Source: Cryobacterium sp. Y82
GTDB taxonomy: Bacteria; Actinomycetota; Actinomycetes; Actinomycetales; Microbacteriaceae
Assembly: GCF_002929495.1 (NCBI RefSeq)
Contig: NZ_PJJJ01000017.1
Coordinates: 1 to 49,113, forward strand
Direction of reading: 5' to 3'
Length of the DNA: 49,113 nucleotides
Of this stretch, positions 1-9,268 are shown one piece after another. Position numbers and translations under genes: made by a program. The first letter of the stretch is position 1, and the number at the start of each line of letters is the position of its first letter. Under the pieces are notes generated by a model. It ran no database searches. It saw only the letters and a program-made list of their open reading frames with translations, and was not told the origin of the DNA.

Positions 1-1
1 G

Positions 2-453
2 CGCATCCTCACCCACCCGCACACCGGTATCGTGCTCGATGTCAGCGCAGAACCGTTCCGGGTGCCGGCAAGCTTGAAGAAATATTTGCGCCTGCGGGAC
101 GGGACCTGCCGGTTCCCCGGCTGCAACCGCTCCGCCGGGCACAGCGACCTCGACCACACCCGCGACAAACAATTCGGCGGCCCCACCACCGCACCAACCT
201 GCACCACCTCTGCCCCGCTCACCACAATCTGAAGCACTACTCCGCTTGGACCGTCACCGTCGACCTTGACGGCCCCCTCAATTGGACCAGCCCCGCCGGC
301 AAACACTACGCCACCGACCCCGCCATCCGCATCAGCCCCCACGTCCGGCACACACCGCAACCGGCACTGCCACACGCACCGCCTGCATCACTTGAGCGCG
401 ACCCCTGGATTTCCGTCTGGAACACGACCGACCCCAACCCGCAACCGTTCTAG
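2..453 (+). pseudogene. DUF222/HNH endonuclease C-terminus, frameshifted and cut by the window edge
   Basis: The frame is open from the left edge and reads the typical end of actinobacterial DUF222-HNH proteins: RILTHPHTGIVLDVS, then a zinc/HNH core RDGTCRFPGC and DLDH. Around 181-195 the frame breaks: it runs to a TGA at 230-232, while the +1 frame carries on the expected HNH tail (TNLHHLCPAHHNLKHYSAW) to a TAG at 451-453. A one-base indel therefore separates the two halves of the HNH motif. The family is multicopy in these genomes (13E12-type repeats) and decayed copies are common. The 5' part lies outside the window. A sequencing error cannot be excluded. Confidence 0.8.
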
Positions 454-596
454 CGCGCACGGTCCGGCAGAGCTTCTGCCTTTCCGGTGGAGGTCGGCAT
501 CAGTTTCACGAGTGCTCGCAGACGAGAAAGTTCACGTCGATAGACTGTGCTAACACGTACCCCTTACTCAACCGCATCGACGCGGAAAGGTTTTTT

Positions 597-1841
597 ATGC
601 CCCGCACGGACTCGATCGACAGCATCTTGGGCAAGATCAGAGGAGCGGAGCCGGGTGTTAGCGCTGCGGCACCTTCCGCTGCATCCGCTGATAACAACGA
701 AGAAGTACTGCTGCAGCGCGATGGACCGCTCGCCCGCATCATCCTGAACCGGCCGCAGGCGCTCAACGCGCTGACCCACGCCATGATCCGTTCCATCGCC
801 GAAGCCCTCACAGAGTGGGCCGACGATCCCGCAGTGCGCACCGTTCTGCTCACCGGAAGTGGAGATCGTGCCTTCTGCGCCGGCGGCGACATCGTCTCGA
901 TCTACCGCGATGGCCGCACCGACGCCCAGACCGGCACTGGCGCCCAGACCGATACTAGCGCCCAGACCGATACTGGCGGTGACCCCGAAGAGAACGCTCG
1001 ATTCTGGGCCGACGAGTACACGCTCAACGCGCAGATCAAGCGATACTCCAAACCATTGGTCGCTTTAATGGACCGCATCGTGCTCGGCGGGGGAGTCGGC
1101 CTCTCCGGCCACGCTGCGCACCGCGTCGTGACCGAACGCACCAAACTCGGCATGCCCGAAACGACCATCGGCTTCGTGCCCGACGTCGGGGGAACGTACC
1201 TATATTCGCGCGTCCCCGGCGAGCTCGGCACCCACCTCGCCCTCACCGCCGCGACCATGACGGGCGCCGACGCCATCACCCTCGGCCTCGCCGACAGCTT
1301 CGTTGACGCGGCCCGGCTCGATTCTCTGGTCGACGCCCTCAAACGGATGCCCGCTGCCGAGGCTATCGCCGAGCACGCCGCTACGACCGTGCCACCGGGG
1401 CCGCTCCTGTTAGAACGCACCTGGATCGATGAATGTTACGCCGGAGAGGACCTGCCCGAGATCATCGACCGGTTGCAGAAATCATCCGTCGCGGCAGCGC
1501 AGGAGGCAGCGACCGCCATCCTGGCCAAATCACCGACCGCGCTCAAAGTCACCCTCGCCTCGCTCCGCCGCGCCCGCGACCTCGGCAGCCTCGAAGAGGT
1601 GCTCGAACAGGAATACCGGGTATCCCTTCGCATGGTGGCCGGCCACGACGTGATCGAGGGGATCCGCGCGCAGGTCATCGACAAGGACCGGAATCCTCGG
1701 TGGCAGCCGAGCACGCTTGATGCCGTCAGTAACACTGACGTGCTAGCGCACTTCGCGCCGCTCGGCGAGCGCGAGCTGCGTTTGCCGCGCCCGAGAAACT
1801 TCGCACCCACACCAACCATCGAACGAGAGGCCACCACGTGA
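597..1841 (+). CDS. 3-hydroxyisobutyryl-CoA hydrolase-type crotonase
   Basis: Crotonase-fold protein of 414 aa, closest by motif to 3-hydroxyisobutyryl-CoA hydrolase, which releases 3-hydroxyisobutyrate in valine degradation. Visible motifs: [13 protein letters not shown] near the N-terminus, FCAGGDI (CoA/oxyanion loop), [10 protein letters not shown], and [15 protein letters not shown], whose Glu and Asp match the hydrolase subgroup rather than plain hydratases. The ATG at 597 follows a GGAAAGG ribosome site at 581-587. About 35 N-terminal residues precede the domain. Between FCAGGDI and the FWADEY helix lies a low-complexity insert made of three 18-bp repeats. The stop overlaps the next crotonase gene by 4 bp, so the two are probably co-transcribed. 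An enoyl-CoA hydratase/isomerase of another specificity remains possible. Confidence 0.85.
   Translation: MPRTDSIDSILGKIRGAEPGVSAAAPSAASADNNEEVLLQRDGPLARIILNRPQALNALTHAMIRSIAEALTEWADDPAVRTVLLTGSGDRAFCAGGDIVSIYRDGRTDAQTGTGAQTDTSAQTDTGGDPEENARFWADEYTLNAQIKRYSKPLVALMDRIVLGGGVGLSGHAAHRVVTERTKLGMPETTIGFVPDVGGTYLYSRVPGELGTHLALTAATMTGADAITLGLADSFVDAARLDSLVDALKRMPAAEAIAEHAATTVPPGPLLLERTWIDECYAGEDLPEIIDRLQKSSVAAAQEAATAILAKSPTALKVTLASLRRARDLGSLEEVLEQEYRVSLRMVAGHDVIEGIRAQVIDKDRNPRWQPSTLDAVSNTDVLAHFAPLGERELRLPRPRNFAPTPTIEREATT
924..977 (+). repeat. Three in-frame 18-bp tandem repeats
   Basis: Units at 924-941, 942-959 and 960-977 follow the pattern GCCCAGACCGATACTGGC with small differences; the first has GGC in place of GAT. 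They encode [18 protein letters not shown], a polar low-complexity loop inside the hydrolase, at a place where relatives have a short linker. Confidence 0.9.
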
Positions 1842-2644
1842 GCGAGCGCACCCAGACCACTAACGACTCGGATACCTACGCCAACATCCTGCTCGAACGC
1901 CACGGCCGCGTCGGCGTCATCACCCTGAACCGCCCGAAGGCGCTCAACGCCCTCGACTTCGCCACCATGCAGGACGTCGTCGGTGCCGCGACCCGGCTCG
2001 ACGCCGACCCGGAGATCGGAGCGATCATCGTCACCGGTTCGGAACGCGCCTTCGCAGCCGGCGCCGACATCAAAGAGATGTCGACGATGAGCTACATGGA
2101 CATGTACCTGAAAGACTGGTTCGCCGGCTGGGACCGGCTCGCTGCCGTACGCACGCCGATTATTGCCGCCGTATCGGGCCACGCCCTCGGCGGCGGCTGT
2201 GAACTGGCCCTCATCTGCGACTTCATCATCGCCTCCGACACCGCCACCTTCGGCCAGCCCGAGATCAAGCTCGGCGTCATCCCCGGTATGGGCGGGTCGC
2301 AGCGCCTCACCCGCGCGGTCGGCAAGGCCAAAGCGATGGAGATGATCCTCACGGGCCGCACCATCGGCGCGGTCGAAGCCGAGCGCGCCGGCCTCGTCGC
2401 CCGCATCGTGCCGACTGCCGACCTCATGATTGACGCCCTCGCAACCGCCGCCGACATCGCCGCGAAATCAGCGCCGATCGCGATGCTCGCCAAGGAGGTC
2501 GTGAACGCGGCCTACGAATCCATGCTCGGCGCCGGCATCCACTTGGAACGACGACTGTTTCACTCGGTGTTCGCCACAGATGACCAGAGCGAGGGCATGG
2601 CGGCCTTTGTCGAGAAGCGGCCACCGGTTTTCACGAACCGCTAA
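1838..2644 (+). CDS. Enoyl-CoA hydratase
   Basis: Crotonase of 268 aa that hydrates trans-2-enoyl-CoA in beta-oxidation or branched-chain acyl-CoA breakdown. Both catalytic glutamates of the classical hydratase are visible in context: [13 protein letters not shown] and [20 protein letters not shown]. The oxyanion-hole segment [11 protein letters not shown] is also present. GTG at 1838 overlaps the upstream stop (GTGA), so translation is probably coupled to the neighbouring CoA hydrolase, and the pair fits valine/isobutyryl-CoA catabolism. The C-terminal [11 protein letters not shown] is typical of short-chain enoyl-CoA hydratases. The stop overlaps, tail to tail, that of the response regulator on the other strand. 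Confidence 0.92.
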   Translation: MSERTQTTNDSDTYANILLERHGRVGVITLNRPKALNALDFATMQDVVGAATRLDADPEIGAIIVTGSERAFAAGADIKEMSTMSYMDMYLKDWFAGWDRLAAVRTPIIAAVSGHALGGGCELALICDFIIASDTATFGQPEIKLGVIPGMGGSQRLTRAVGKAKAMEMILTGRTIGAVEAERAGLVARIVPTADLMIDALATAADIAAKSAPIAMLAKEVVNAAYESMLGAGIHLERRLFHSVFATDDQSEGMAAFVEKRPPVFTNR

Positions 2645-3357
2645 CGCCCGCTCTTCCAGCTGTACTCGTTCTCGGGCCGTCCCGGTGCGCCGTAGCGGGG
2701 AGCGCGCAGCACCAGGCCGGTGTCGGCGAGATACTCCAGGTAGCGCCGTGCCGTCACGCGCGACAGTCCGAGAGGCTCCATCAGCTCGCTCGCCGACACA
2801 GGCGCGCCCTGCGCCTGCAGGTATCTGACCACCGGGTTCAGGGTCGATTCGGCCAGCCCCTTAGGCATGGGGATATCGGTCGGCGCCCGCAGGCTCGCGA
2901 AGGCGTGATCGACTGCCGACTGCGTCACGTTGGATGCCTGCCCGTTCAGTTCCGCACGAAAGTCCCGGTAACTGGATAATTTTGTAGCGAAGGTCGAATA
3001 GGTGAAAGGCTTGATCAGATACTGCACGACTCCGGCCGCGATCGCCCCGCGCACGTTGTCGACGTCGCGCACCGCGGTGATCGCGATGATGTCGGTAGCG
3101 AGGCCGGCTGAACGGATGCGCCGACTCACGTCGAGCCCGTGGCTGTCGGGCAGGTTCATATCCATGAGCACGAGGTCGATCGGGGTTCCGGCCGACGCCG
3201 CGGCTGCGACGCGCCGAAACGCCTCCTGCCCGGTGCCCGCCGTGCCGGCAAGCTCGAAGCCGGCCAGTCGACCCACATAGGCGGCATGAGCCTCGGCGGC
3301 AAGCGGCTCATCCTCGACGATAAGCACGCGAATGACCGGGAGTGCGGCCTCAGTCAT
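2641..3357 (-). CDS. Response regulator, CitB/DctR family
   Basis: Response regulator of 238 aa. The N-terminal receiver shows the acidic pocket IVEDEP, the phospho-acceptor Asp in [10 protein letters not shown], the switch Thr in IAITA and the conserved Lys in YLIKPFTY. The C-terminal half holds an HTH ([20 protein letters not shown] followed by LEYLADTG) of the CitB/DcuR type, whose members control uptake of di- or tricarboxylates. It overlaps the 3' end of the sensor kinase gene by 8 bp, so it is translated right after it in one operon. The divergent dctA-type transporter gene is the likely target. Confidence 0.9.
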   Translation of the reverse strand: MTEAALPVIRVLIVEDEPLAAEAHAAYVGRLAGFELAGTAGTGQEAFRRVAAAASAGTPIDLVLMDMNLPDSHGLDVSRRIRSAGLATDIIAITAVRDVDNVRGAIAAGVVQYLIKPFTYSTFATKLSSYRDFRAELNGQASNVTQSAVDHAFASLRAPTDIPMPKGLAESTLNPVVRYLQAQGAPVSASELMEPLGLSRVTARRYLEYLADTGLVLRAPRYGAPGRPENEYSWKSGR

Positions 3358-5047
3358 GATTGACCTCCACCGGGTCAGGACCGTAAGGAGTCACGGCCGG
3401 AATCGTCACGACTGGAATCGTCACGGTGAAGACGGCGCCCTCGCGCCGTCCGATGATGATCGTGCCGCCAAGGCGGGTCACGGCCTGCCGCACCAAAGCC
3501 AGGCCGAGTCCGCGGCCTCCGATCGAACGGCCCGGCACCTCGCCTGCTTCGTGAGCGCCGGCGCCCTTGGTGCTGAATCCGAGGCGAAGCACGTCGTCGA
3601 TAATCTCGGGAGCGACGCCACGGCCGCTGTCGGCGACCTCGATCACCACGGCCTGCTCGGTCGAGGACACCGTGACCGAGACACGACGCGGGTCCGGGCC
3701 GGCCACTGCCGCGTCGAGGGCATTGTCGACCAGATTGCCCAGCACGGTCACCAGATCCTGAATCGACAGCCCCGACTGGGCGAGCGTGCCCGACGCCGTG
3801 ACGGTCAGGGCGATTCCCAGCTCATTGGCCTGCGCCGATTTGCCCATGATTAGTGCGCTGATCACGGGTTCGTCTACGGAACCGACCATCTCGTCTGCGA
3901 GTTGCTGGCTCAGCTCTAGATCTTTCGTGGCGAAGTCGAGGGCTTGATCGGTGCGGCCGAGCTCCATCAGTGACACGATCGTGTGCAATCGGTTGGAATG
4001 CTCGTGGGTCTGCGCTCGCAGGGCGTCGGACAGCGTCTGCATCGACTGCAACTCGCTGCCGAGGTTCTGCAGGTCGGTGTGATCGCGAATCGTCGCCACG
4101 AATCCCATCGGCGTTGCCCGGGGCCGAATCCCCGAGGTCGATGAGGCCACGGCGGGCTCCTGGCTGACCACGAGCACCCGCGTGCCGGTGAGATGAATCT
4201 CATCGTGCGCGGTGCGGCCGCTGCGCAGCAGCTCGCCGAGGCTCGGCGGCAGGCTGAGTTCGGTGAGGGTGGGTGGCCGCTCGTCGGTGCCGGCGGCTGG
4301 CCGCGGTGGAATGCCGAGCAGCCGCGACGCCTGGTCGTTGTACAGAACGAGGTCGCCCCGCAGGTCGACCAGCACGAGCCCCTCACGCACCGAGTGCAGT
4401 ACCGAATCGTAGTAGACGAATAGTTGCGCGAGGCGCTCCGGTCCCCAGCCCAGGGTCACCCGGCGCAGGTAGCGCCCGAGCAGCCAGGTCACCACTGACC
4501 CGGACGCGAGCAGTCCGAGCGCGAGGCCAAGCACCGAGGGCAGCCGGGCGTTCAGGGCGATCGTGATGTTGCTCGTAGTGGTGCCCACCGCGACGAGCGC
4601 GCGCACGGTGCCATCGGCATCCGTTACCGGCACCACGGCACGAACGGATGGCCCGAGCGTTCCCGTGCTGATTTCGGTGAAGGCCGTTCCCGAGAGAGCC
4701 GGCTCGATAGCGCCGATGTACTTTTTGCCGATCTCGGCGTCGGTGGGGTGGGTCCAGCGGGTGCGGTTTGGAGCCATGATCGTGATGAAGTCGAGCCCCG
4801 CATCGTCGCTCAGCTTGAGCGCGTAGGGCTGCAGCGATTCGCTCGGGTCGGCCGACTGGCTCGCCGTGAGCAGGAAGGGACTGTCGGCGATGGCGGTGGC
4901 GACCGCGAGCATGCGGTCGCCGGTCTCGGCGTAGCCTTGATCGCGAGTATCGACGAAGAAGGCCGTTCCGACGAAGACCGTGAGCACGACGATGAACAGT
5001 GCGTGCGCGAAAAAGAGCCGCCGAGCGATGCTCCATTCCTTACGCAC
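3350..5047 (-). CDS. Sensor histidine kinase, CitA/DcuS family
   Basis: Membrane kinase of about 565 aa. Order: TM1 near residues 8-30, an extracytoplasmic sensor domain of PAS-like/Cache type, TM2 (LGLALGLLASGSVVTWLLG), a cytoplasmic PAS region (LVDLRGDLVLYNDQASRLLG), the short dimerisation helix with the phospho-acceptor in HEHSNRLHTIVSLMELG, and an ATPase domain with N box LGNLVDNALDAA, DSGRGV and GRGLGLALV. This is the CitA/DcuS layout, which senses citrate or C4-dicarboxylates outside the cell. I chose the GTG at 5045-5047 because AAGGAG lies 6 nt upstream; an in-frame ATG at 5098 would add 17 unlikely residues. The regulator overlaps its 3' end, and dctA is divergent. Confidence 0.9.
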   Translation of the reverse strand: MRKEWSIARRLFFAHALFIVVLTVFVGTAFFVDTRDQGYAETGDRMLAVATAIADSPFLLTASQSADPSESLQPYALKLSDDAGLDFITIMAPNRTRWTHPTDAEIGKKYIGAIEPALSGTAFTEISTGTLGPSVRAVVPVTDADGTVRALVAVGTTTSNITIALNARLPSVLGLALGLLASGSVVTWLLGRYLRRVTLGWGPERLAQLFVYYDSVLHSVREGLVLVDLRGDLVLYNDQASRLLGIPPRPAAGTDERPPTLTELSLPPSLGELLRSGRTAHDEIHLTGTRVLVVSQEPAVASSTSGIRPRATPMGFVATIRDHTDLQNLGSELQSMQTLSDALRAQTHEHSNRLHTIVSLMELGRTDQALDFATKDLELSQQLADEMVGSVDEPVISALIMGKSAQANELGIALTVTASGTLAQSGLSIQDLVTVLGNLVDNALDAAVAGPDPRRVSVTVSSTEQAVVIEVADSGRGVAPEIIDDVLRLGFSTKGAGAHEAGEVPGRSIGGRGLGLALVRQAVTRLGGTIIIGRREGAVFTVTIPVVTIPAVTPYGPDPVEVNHD

Positions 5048-5182
5048 TGCAGGCTCCTTCGTGAGCTCGTGAACAATATGACCGCAACCGTGCGCCAACG
5101 GTCTGCGTCGACCAGTGTGGAACGAATTGCACCAGCCGGAGCCCGTGGTGGGCCAGGTTAAGCCTAGACATAGGAGTCTGAC
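5048..5182. promoter_or_regulatory. dctA: Divergent control region between sensor kinase and dctA
   Basis: This 135-bp gap separates the divergent kinase/regulator operon from the transporter gene and must hold both promoters. A TAGGAG ribosome site lies just before the dctA ATG. I see no palindrome I can assign confidently to the CitB-type regulator. Its role as that regulator's target is inferred from gene order. Confidence 0.5.
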
Positions 5183-6580
5183 ATGACAGCGACGCCATCA
5201 ATCCGCAGCAAACTCAACAAGGCCGGCAAACCGAAGAAGAGAATCGATTCGTCGCACTACCTCTACATGGCCGTCATCATTGCGGTCATTCTGGGTATCG
5301 TGGTTGGCTTGGTCTGGGGCGGCGAGAAGGGCTTTGCCGTTTCGCTCAAGCCGCTCGGTGACCTGTTCATCGCCCTGATCAAGATGATGATCTCCCCGAT
5401 CATCTTCTGCACGATCATTCTTGGAATCGGCTCCATCGCCAAGGCCGCCACTGTTGGCAAGATCGGCGGCCTGGCCCTCGGCTACTTTCTGATCATGTCG
5501 ACCTTTGCGCTTGGAATCGGCCTGGTCGTTGGCAACATGATCCACCCGGGCGAGGGCATCAACCTGTCGGATGCTACCTTTGAGGCCACCGAATCGGCCG
5601 ACACCAAGTCGTTCCTGCTCGGGATCGTGCCCGCCACCCTATTCTCGTCGCTGACCAGCGGAAACATTCTGCAGACGCTGCTCGTGGCGCTCATCGCCGG
5701 TTTCGCCCTGCAGCGAATGGGCGCGGCCGGTAAGCCGATTCTCGATGGCATCGCGCACGTGCAGGCCCTGGTCTTCCGCATTCTCATCATGGTCATGTGG
5801 CTCGCCCCGATCGGTGCGTTCGGCGCGATCGCCGCGGTCGTCGGTGCCACCGGAATCCAGGCCGTGATCAGTTTGTTCACGCTCATGGCCGCCTTCTACA
5901 TCACCTGCATCATCTTCATCGTGGTCATCCTCGGTGGCCTGCTCAAAGTGGTCACGGGTGTGAACATCTTCAAGCTCATGCGCTATCTCGGCCGGGAGTA
6001 CCTGCTGATCGTGTCGACCTCGTCGTCTGAAGCCGCCCTGCCACGACTGATCGCAAAGATGGAACACCTCGGTGTCTCCAAGCCCGTCGTTGGTGTCACC
6101 GTGCCCACCGGATACTCGTTCAACCTCGACGGCACCGCGATCTACCTCACCATGGCGTCGCTGTTCATCGCCAACGCACTCGGCCAGCCCCTCGCCCTCA
6201 GCGAGCAGATCGGGCTGCTCGTCTTCATGATCATTGCGAGCAAGGGCGCCGCCGGAGTCTCCGGCGCCGGCCTAGCCACTCTGGCCGCGGGCCTGCAGGC
6301 CCACGCTCCGCAACTTGTCGGCGGTGTCGGCTTCATCGTTGGCATCGACCGATTCATGTCCGAAGCCCGTGCGTTGACCAACTTCACCGGCAACGCCGTA
6401 GCCACCGTCATGATTGGGTCCTGGACCAAGGAACTCGATCGGGGGCAGCTTGATCGCGTGCTCGACAAGCTCGAACCGTTCGACGAACGCACCATGCTCA
6501 CTCACGGCCAGGTGAGCGCAGCGGACAGCCAGCGCACCGCCGAAAAAGCAGCGCAGTCCGAGGTGTTGGAACGCGCTTAG
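5183..6580 (+). CDS. dctA: C4-dicarboxylate/cation symporter, DctA (DAACS) family
   Basis: Integral membrane transporter of 465 aa in the dicarboxylate/amino acid:cation symporter family, which imports succinate, fumarate, malate or related acids. Hallmarks: IKMMISPIIFCTI in an early helix, the serine-rich re-entrant loop STSSSEAALPRL and the substrate/cation motif PTGYSFNLDGTAIY. The length fits the family. ATG 5183 follows a TAGGAG ribosome site. The divergent CitA/CitB-type two-component system suggests carboxylate-dependent induction. A glutamate/aspartate specificity is the main alternative. A strong terminator follows. Confidence 0.9.
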   Translation: MTATPSIRSKLNKAGKPKKRIDSSHYLYMAVIIAVILGIVVGLVWGGEKGFAVSLKPLGDLFIALIKMMISPIIFCTIILGIGSIAKAATVGKIGGLALGYFLIMSTFALGIGLVVGNMIHPGEGINLSDATFEATESADTKSFLLGIVPATLFSSLTSGNILQTLLVALIAGFALQRMGAAGKPILDGIAHVQALVFRILIMVMWLAPIGAFGAIAAVVGATGIQAVISLFTLMAAFYITCIIFIVVILGGLLKVVTGVNIFKLMRYLGREYLLIVSTSSSEAALPRLIAKMEHLGVSKPVVGVTVPTGYSFNLDGTAIYLTMASLFIANALGQPLALSEQIGLLVFMIIASKGAAGVSGAGLATLAAGLQAHAPQLVGGVGFIVGIDRFMSEARALTNFTGNAVATVMIGSWTKELDRGQLDRVLDKLEPFDERTMLTHGQVSAADSQRTAEKAAQSEVLERA

Positions 6581-6611
6581 GCAGATATTGCGGGCATTAG
6601 ACTCGCGCTAC

Positions 6612-6653
6612 GGGTGTCGCCCGGAGGAATCCTCCCGGGCGGCACCCCCTTTT
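6612..6653 (+). terminator. Rho-independent terminator after dctA
   Basis: Long GC-rich hairpin: GGGTGTCGCCCGGAGGA pairs with TCCTCCCGGGCGGCACCC, with one bulge and one wobble, and is followed by CCTTTT. It sits about 30 bp after the dctA stop. Confidence 0.9.
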
Positions 6654-6918
6654 GTGCCTTCTTTCGGTACGCCGAAAAGTCGGTATGTTAGGCTCATGGA
6701 CGGTCTTACAACCCTTCACCAGGACGCGCACGCGTAGCCACCATTTGAGATGGAACGGCCGCATGCGTATGGTGAGGCGCCGACGGACGTGATCCCATGA
6801 TCGCCCCAGCCCACGCTGATTCTCGCGTCCGGGCCGCTCGGTGCCTACCCGTCCGACACGAGAGCACAGCGCGTCGTAGACCGTGAGATCGGCTACGGTG
6901 GCGTGCACCGGAGAACGC
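6654..6918 (+). promoter_or_regulatory. Control region of the proVWX operon with a small inverted repeat
   Basis: About 265 bp without a supported gene. TTTCGG-TACG-CCGAAA at 6662-6677 is a perfect 6-bp inverted repeat, followed by TATGTT (6684-6689) as a possible -10 box; it may be an operator. That would leave an mRNA leader of roughly 220 nt before proV, in which I recognise no known riboswitch. Confidence 0.4.
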
Positions 6919-8223
6919 GTGACCGACAGTATTCCTCGTCCAGAGTCCATAGCAGTCAAAGCAGATCACCTCTACAAAGCCTTCGGGCGCCGCCCGCACG
7001 AAATCGTCAAAAAGCTCAAAGCTGGCAAGAGCCGCGCAGAAATCTCGTCTCTCGGAGTAGCCGCTGTCATTGACGCCTCATTCGAGGTCAAAACAGGCGA
7101 AATCTTCGTCGTCATGGGCCTGTCCGGCTCGGGCAAATCGACCCTCATCCGCATGCTCAACGGACTGTGGGAGACCACCTCCGGCACCGTAACCGTCGGC
7201 GGCACCGACATCACGGGTGTGTCCGCCAAGGAACTGCGCGACGTACGTCGCAAGAGCATCTCAATGGTGTTCCAGCACTTCGCCCTGCTGCCGCACCGCA
7301 CGGTGATCGACAACGTCGCTTATGGCCTCGAAATTCAGGGTATGGGCCGTACGGAACGCCTGGCCAAGGCCCAGACGATCATCGATCTGGTGGGCCTCGC
7401 CGGCTGGGCTGATAATCTGCCCTCCGAGTTGTCCGGTGGAATGCAGCAGCGGGTCGGCCTCGGCCGTGCCCTCGCGGCCGACACGGACGTGCTGCTCATG
7501 GACGAAGCGTTCTCGGCCCTCGACCCGCTCATTCGCCGCGAAATGCAGGAGCAGCTCATCGAGCTGCAGGCCGCACTCGGCAAGACGATCATCTTCATCA
7601 CGCACGACCTCAACGAGGCCATGTTTCTCGGCGATCGCATCGCCGTCATGCGCGATGGTCGCATCGTGCAGATCGGCACGCCCGAGGAGATCCTCACCGA
7701 CCCGGCCAACGACTACGTCGCCCAGTTCGTGCAGGATGTTGACCGGGCTCGAGTACTCACCGCCGCGAGCGTGATGGAACCAGTGCGTGCTGTCGTTACC
7801 AAGACGGCCGGCCCTCGTGCCGCGCTGCGCACGATGCGCGACCTGCAGACATCCGTCACTTTCGTGCTCAACCGCGACCGCAGCTTCGCCGGGATCGTGC
7901 GTGACCGCGACGTTCTCAAGCTTGTCAAGGCCGGCGAGGTCGACCTGCGCGGCATCATCCGCGATGACGCCACCGCGGTGCTGCCCGAAACCGTACTGGT
8001 CGATCTGGTCGAGCCCTCGGTCGAAAGCGAACTGCCCATCGCCGTCGTTGACGAGAAGAACCGATTGCTCGGTGTGATTCCACGGGTGACCCTGCTCGCG
8101 GCACTGGGGAACGTCGCCACGACAACGGGCGAGCAGCCCGTGATCGAACCGCCCGCCACCATTTCCGTCAGCCTGATCACCGAGACCTTGCGCGAAACCG
8201 CGCTGGAAGGAGCCGAAGCGTGA
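6919..8223 (+). CDS. proV: Glycine betaine/proline-type ABC transporter ATPase
   Basis: ATPase of about 434 aa for an osmoprotectant importer (ProV/OpuAA type). Motifs: Walker A GLSGSGKST, Q-loop MVFQHFALLPH, signature LSGGMQQRVGLGRALA, Walker B VLLMDEAFSALDP and the switch His in ITHDLNEAM. The C-terminal 150 residues form a CBS-domain pair, which in this family senses ionic strength. The N-terminal AFGRRPHEIVKKLKAGKS matches ProV. I prefer GTG 6919, with GGAG 5 nt upstream; GTG 6883 in the same frame would add 12 residues. Its stop overlaps the permease start by 4 bp. Confidence 0.92.
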   Translation: MTDSIPRPESIAVKADHLYKAFGRRPHEIVKKLKAGKSRAEISSLGVAAVIDASFEVKTGEIFVVMGLSGSGKSTLIRMLNGLWETTSGTVTVGGTDITGVSAKELRDVRRKSISMVFQHFALLPHRTVIDNVAYGLEIQGMGRTERLAKAQTIIDLVGLAGWADNLPSELSGGMQQRVGLGRALAADTDVLLMDEAFSALDPLIRREMQEQLIELQAALGKTIIFITHDLNEAMFLGDRIAVMRDGRIVQIGTPEEILTDPANDYVAQFVQDVDRARVLTAASVMEPVRAVVTKTAGPRAALRTMRDLQTSVTFVLNRDRSFAGIVRDRDVLKLVKAGEVDLRGIIRDDATAVLPETVLVDLVEPSVESELPIAVVDEKNRLLGVIPRVTLLAALGNVATTTGEQPVIEPPATISVSLITETLRETALEGAEA

Positions 8224-9146
8224 ACGAGTTCCGAATCCCTGTGGGTTCCTGGGTCGAAATCTTGTTTGATTTCGTCACCGAGTACTTCAGCTTCTTCTTT
8301 GACTTCATCCGTTTCGCCTTCGCTGGCGCCTTTGAGACCGTCGACTACCTGCTGGTTTCTCCGCCGTTCTACGTGATCATTGGCCTGGCTGCCCTTCTGG
8401 CGCTGGCGGTTCGGGGGTGGAAATTCTTTGCGGGGACCGTCATCGGGCTCCTGCTGATCGTTGGCATGAACCAATGGGAAAATGCCATGGACACGCTCGC
8501 CCTTGTGCTCGTTGCAAGTGTGATCGCCATTGCGATGAGCATCCCGCTCGGTATCCTGGCGGCCAAATCTAAGGCGGCCTCGAGCGTCATTCGTCCGGTG
8601 CTCGACTTCCTGCAGACCATGCCCGCGTTCGTCTTTCTGATTCCGGCGCTCCTCTTCTTCCGCGTTGGCGAGGTACCGGGAATCGTCGCGACCATCATCT
8701 TCGCTATGGCGCCGGGGGTGCGCCTGACAGAGCTGGGTATCCGCGGAGTCGACTCGGAGGTCGTCGAAGCGGGGTCTGCCTTCGGCGCATCACCGGGCCG
8801 CATCCTGCGTCAAATCCAGCTGCCGCTGGCCATGCCCACGATCATGGCTGGCATTAATCAGGTCATCATGCTGTCACTCTCGATGGTCGTCATCGCTGGA
8901 ATGGTCGGCGCAGGCGCTCTCGGTGCGGAGATCATGACGAGTCTCAGCCGGATCGACATCGTGCTCGGTTCCGAGGCGGGTCTGGCCGTGGTGATCCTCG
9001 CCATATTCCTCGACCGAGTCACCGCAGCGTTCGGTACTGGCAACACACCCATCAGCCGCCTCATCGCGTTGCGAAAGAGCCGCGCCACGGTATCCGCTTC
9101 GGTGGAATCCAGAATTCCGGTCGAACCCGAATCGGTTCGCCTGTAA
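8220..9146 (+). CDS. proW: Glycine betaine/proline-type ABC transporter permease
   Basis: Permease of 308 aa for the same importer (ProW/OpuAB type). After an N-terminal extension come membrane helices, and the EAA loop is visible as EAGSAFGASPGRILRQIQLP, the contact site for the ATPase. LDFLQTMPAFVFLIPALLFF and GAGALGAEI are typical of ProW. GTG 8220 overlaps the proV stop (GTGA), so translation is coupled. Substrate identity (glycine betaine, proline, carnitine or choline) cannot be read from this subunit alone. Confidence 0.92.
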   Translation: MNEFRIPVGSWVEILFDFVTEYFSFFFDFIRFAFAGAFETVDYLLVSPPFYVIIGLAALLALAVRGWKFFAGTVIGLLLIVGMNQWENAMDTLALVLVASVIAIAMSIPLGILAAKSKAASSVIRPVLDFLQTMPAFVFLIPALLFFRVGEVPGIVATIIFAMAPGVRLTELGIRGVDSEVVEAGSAFGASPGRILRQIQLPLAMPTIMAGINQVIMLSLSMVVIAGMVGAGALGAEIMTSLSRIDIVLGSEAGLAVVILAIFLDRVTAAFGTGNTPISRLIALRKSRATVSASVESRIPVEPESVRL

Positions 9147-9268
9147 CCCACACACTCACGAGCGCGCGAGCGCCCGTGTCCATCGGCGGTTGTCATAGCA
9201 CTCAGATCGGCCGCCAGCACCAAGAGCCAACCCTGCCACCCTTCGCGGGTGTCGAGAATGGAAAACCC

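Noticed and set aside
5048..5098. A longer sensor kinase starting at ATG 5098
   Set aside because: GTG 5047 has an ideal AAGGAG site, and the extra 17 residues would precede the first membrane helix without similarity to the family.
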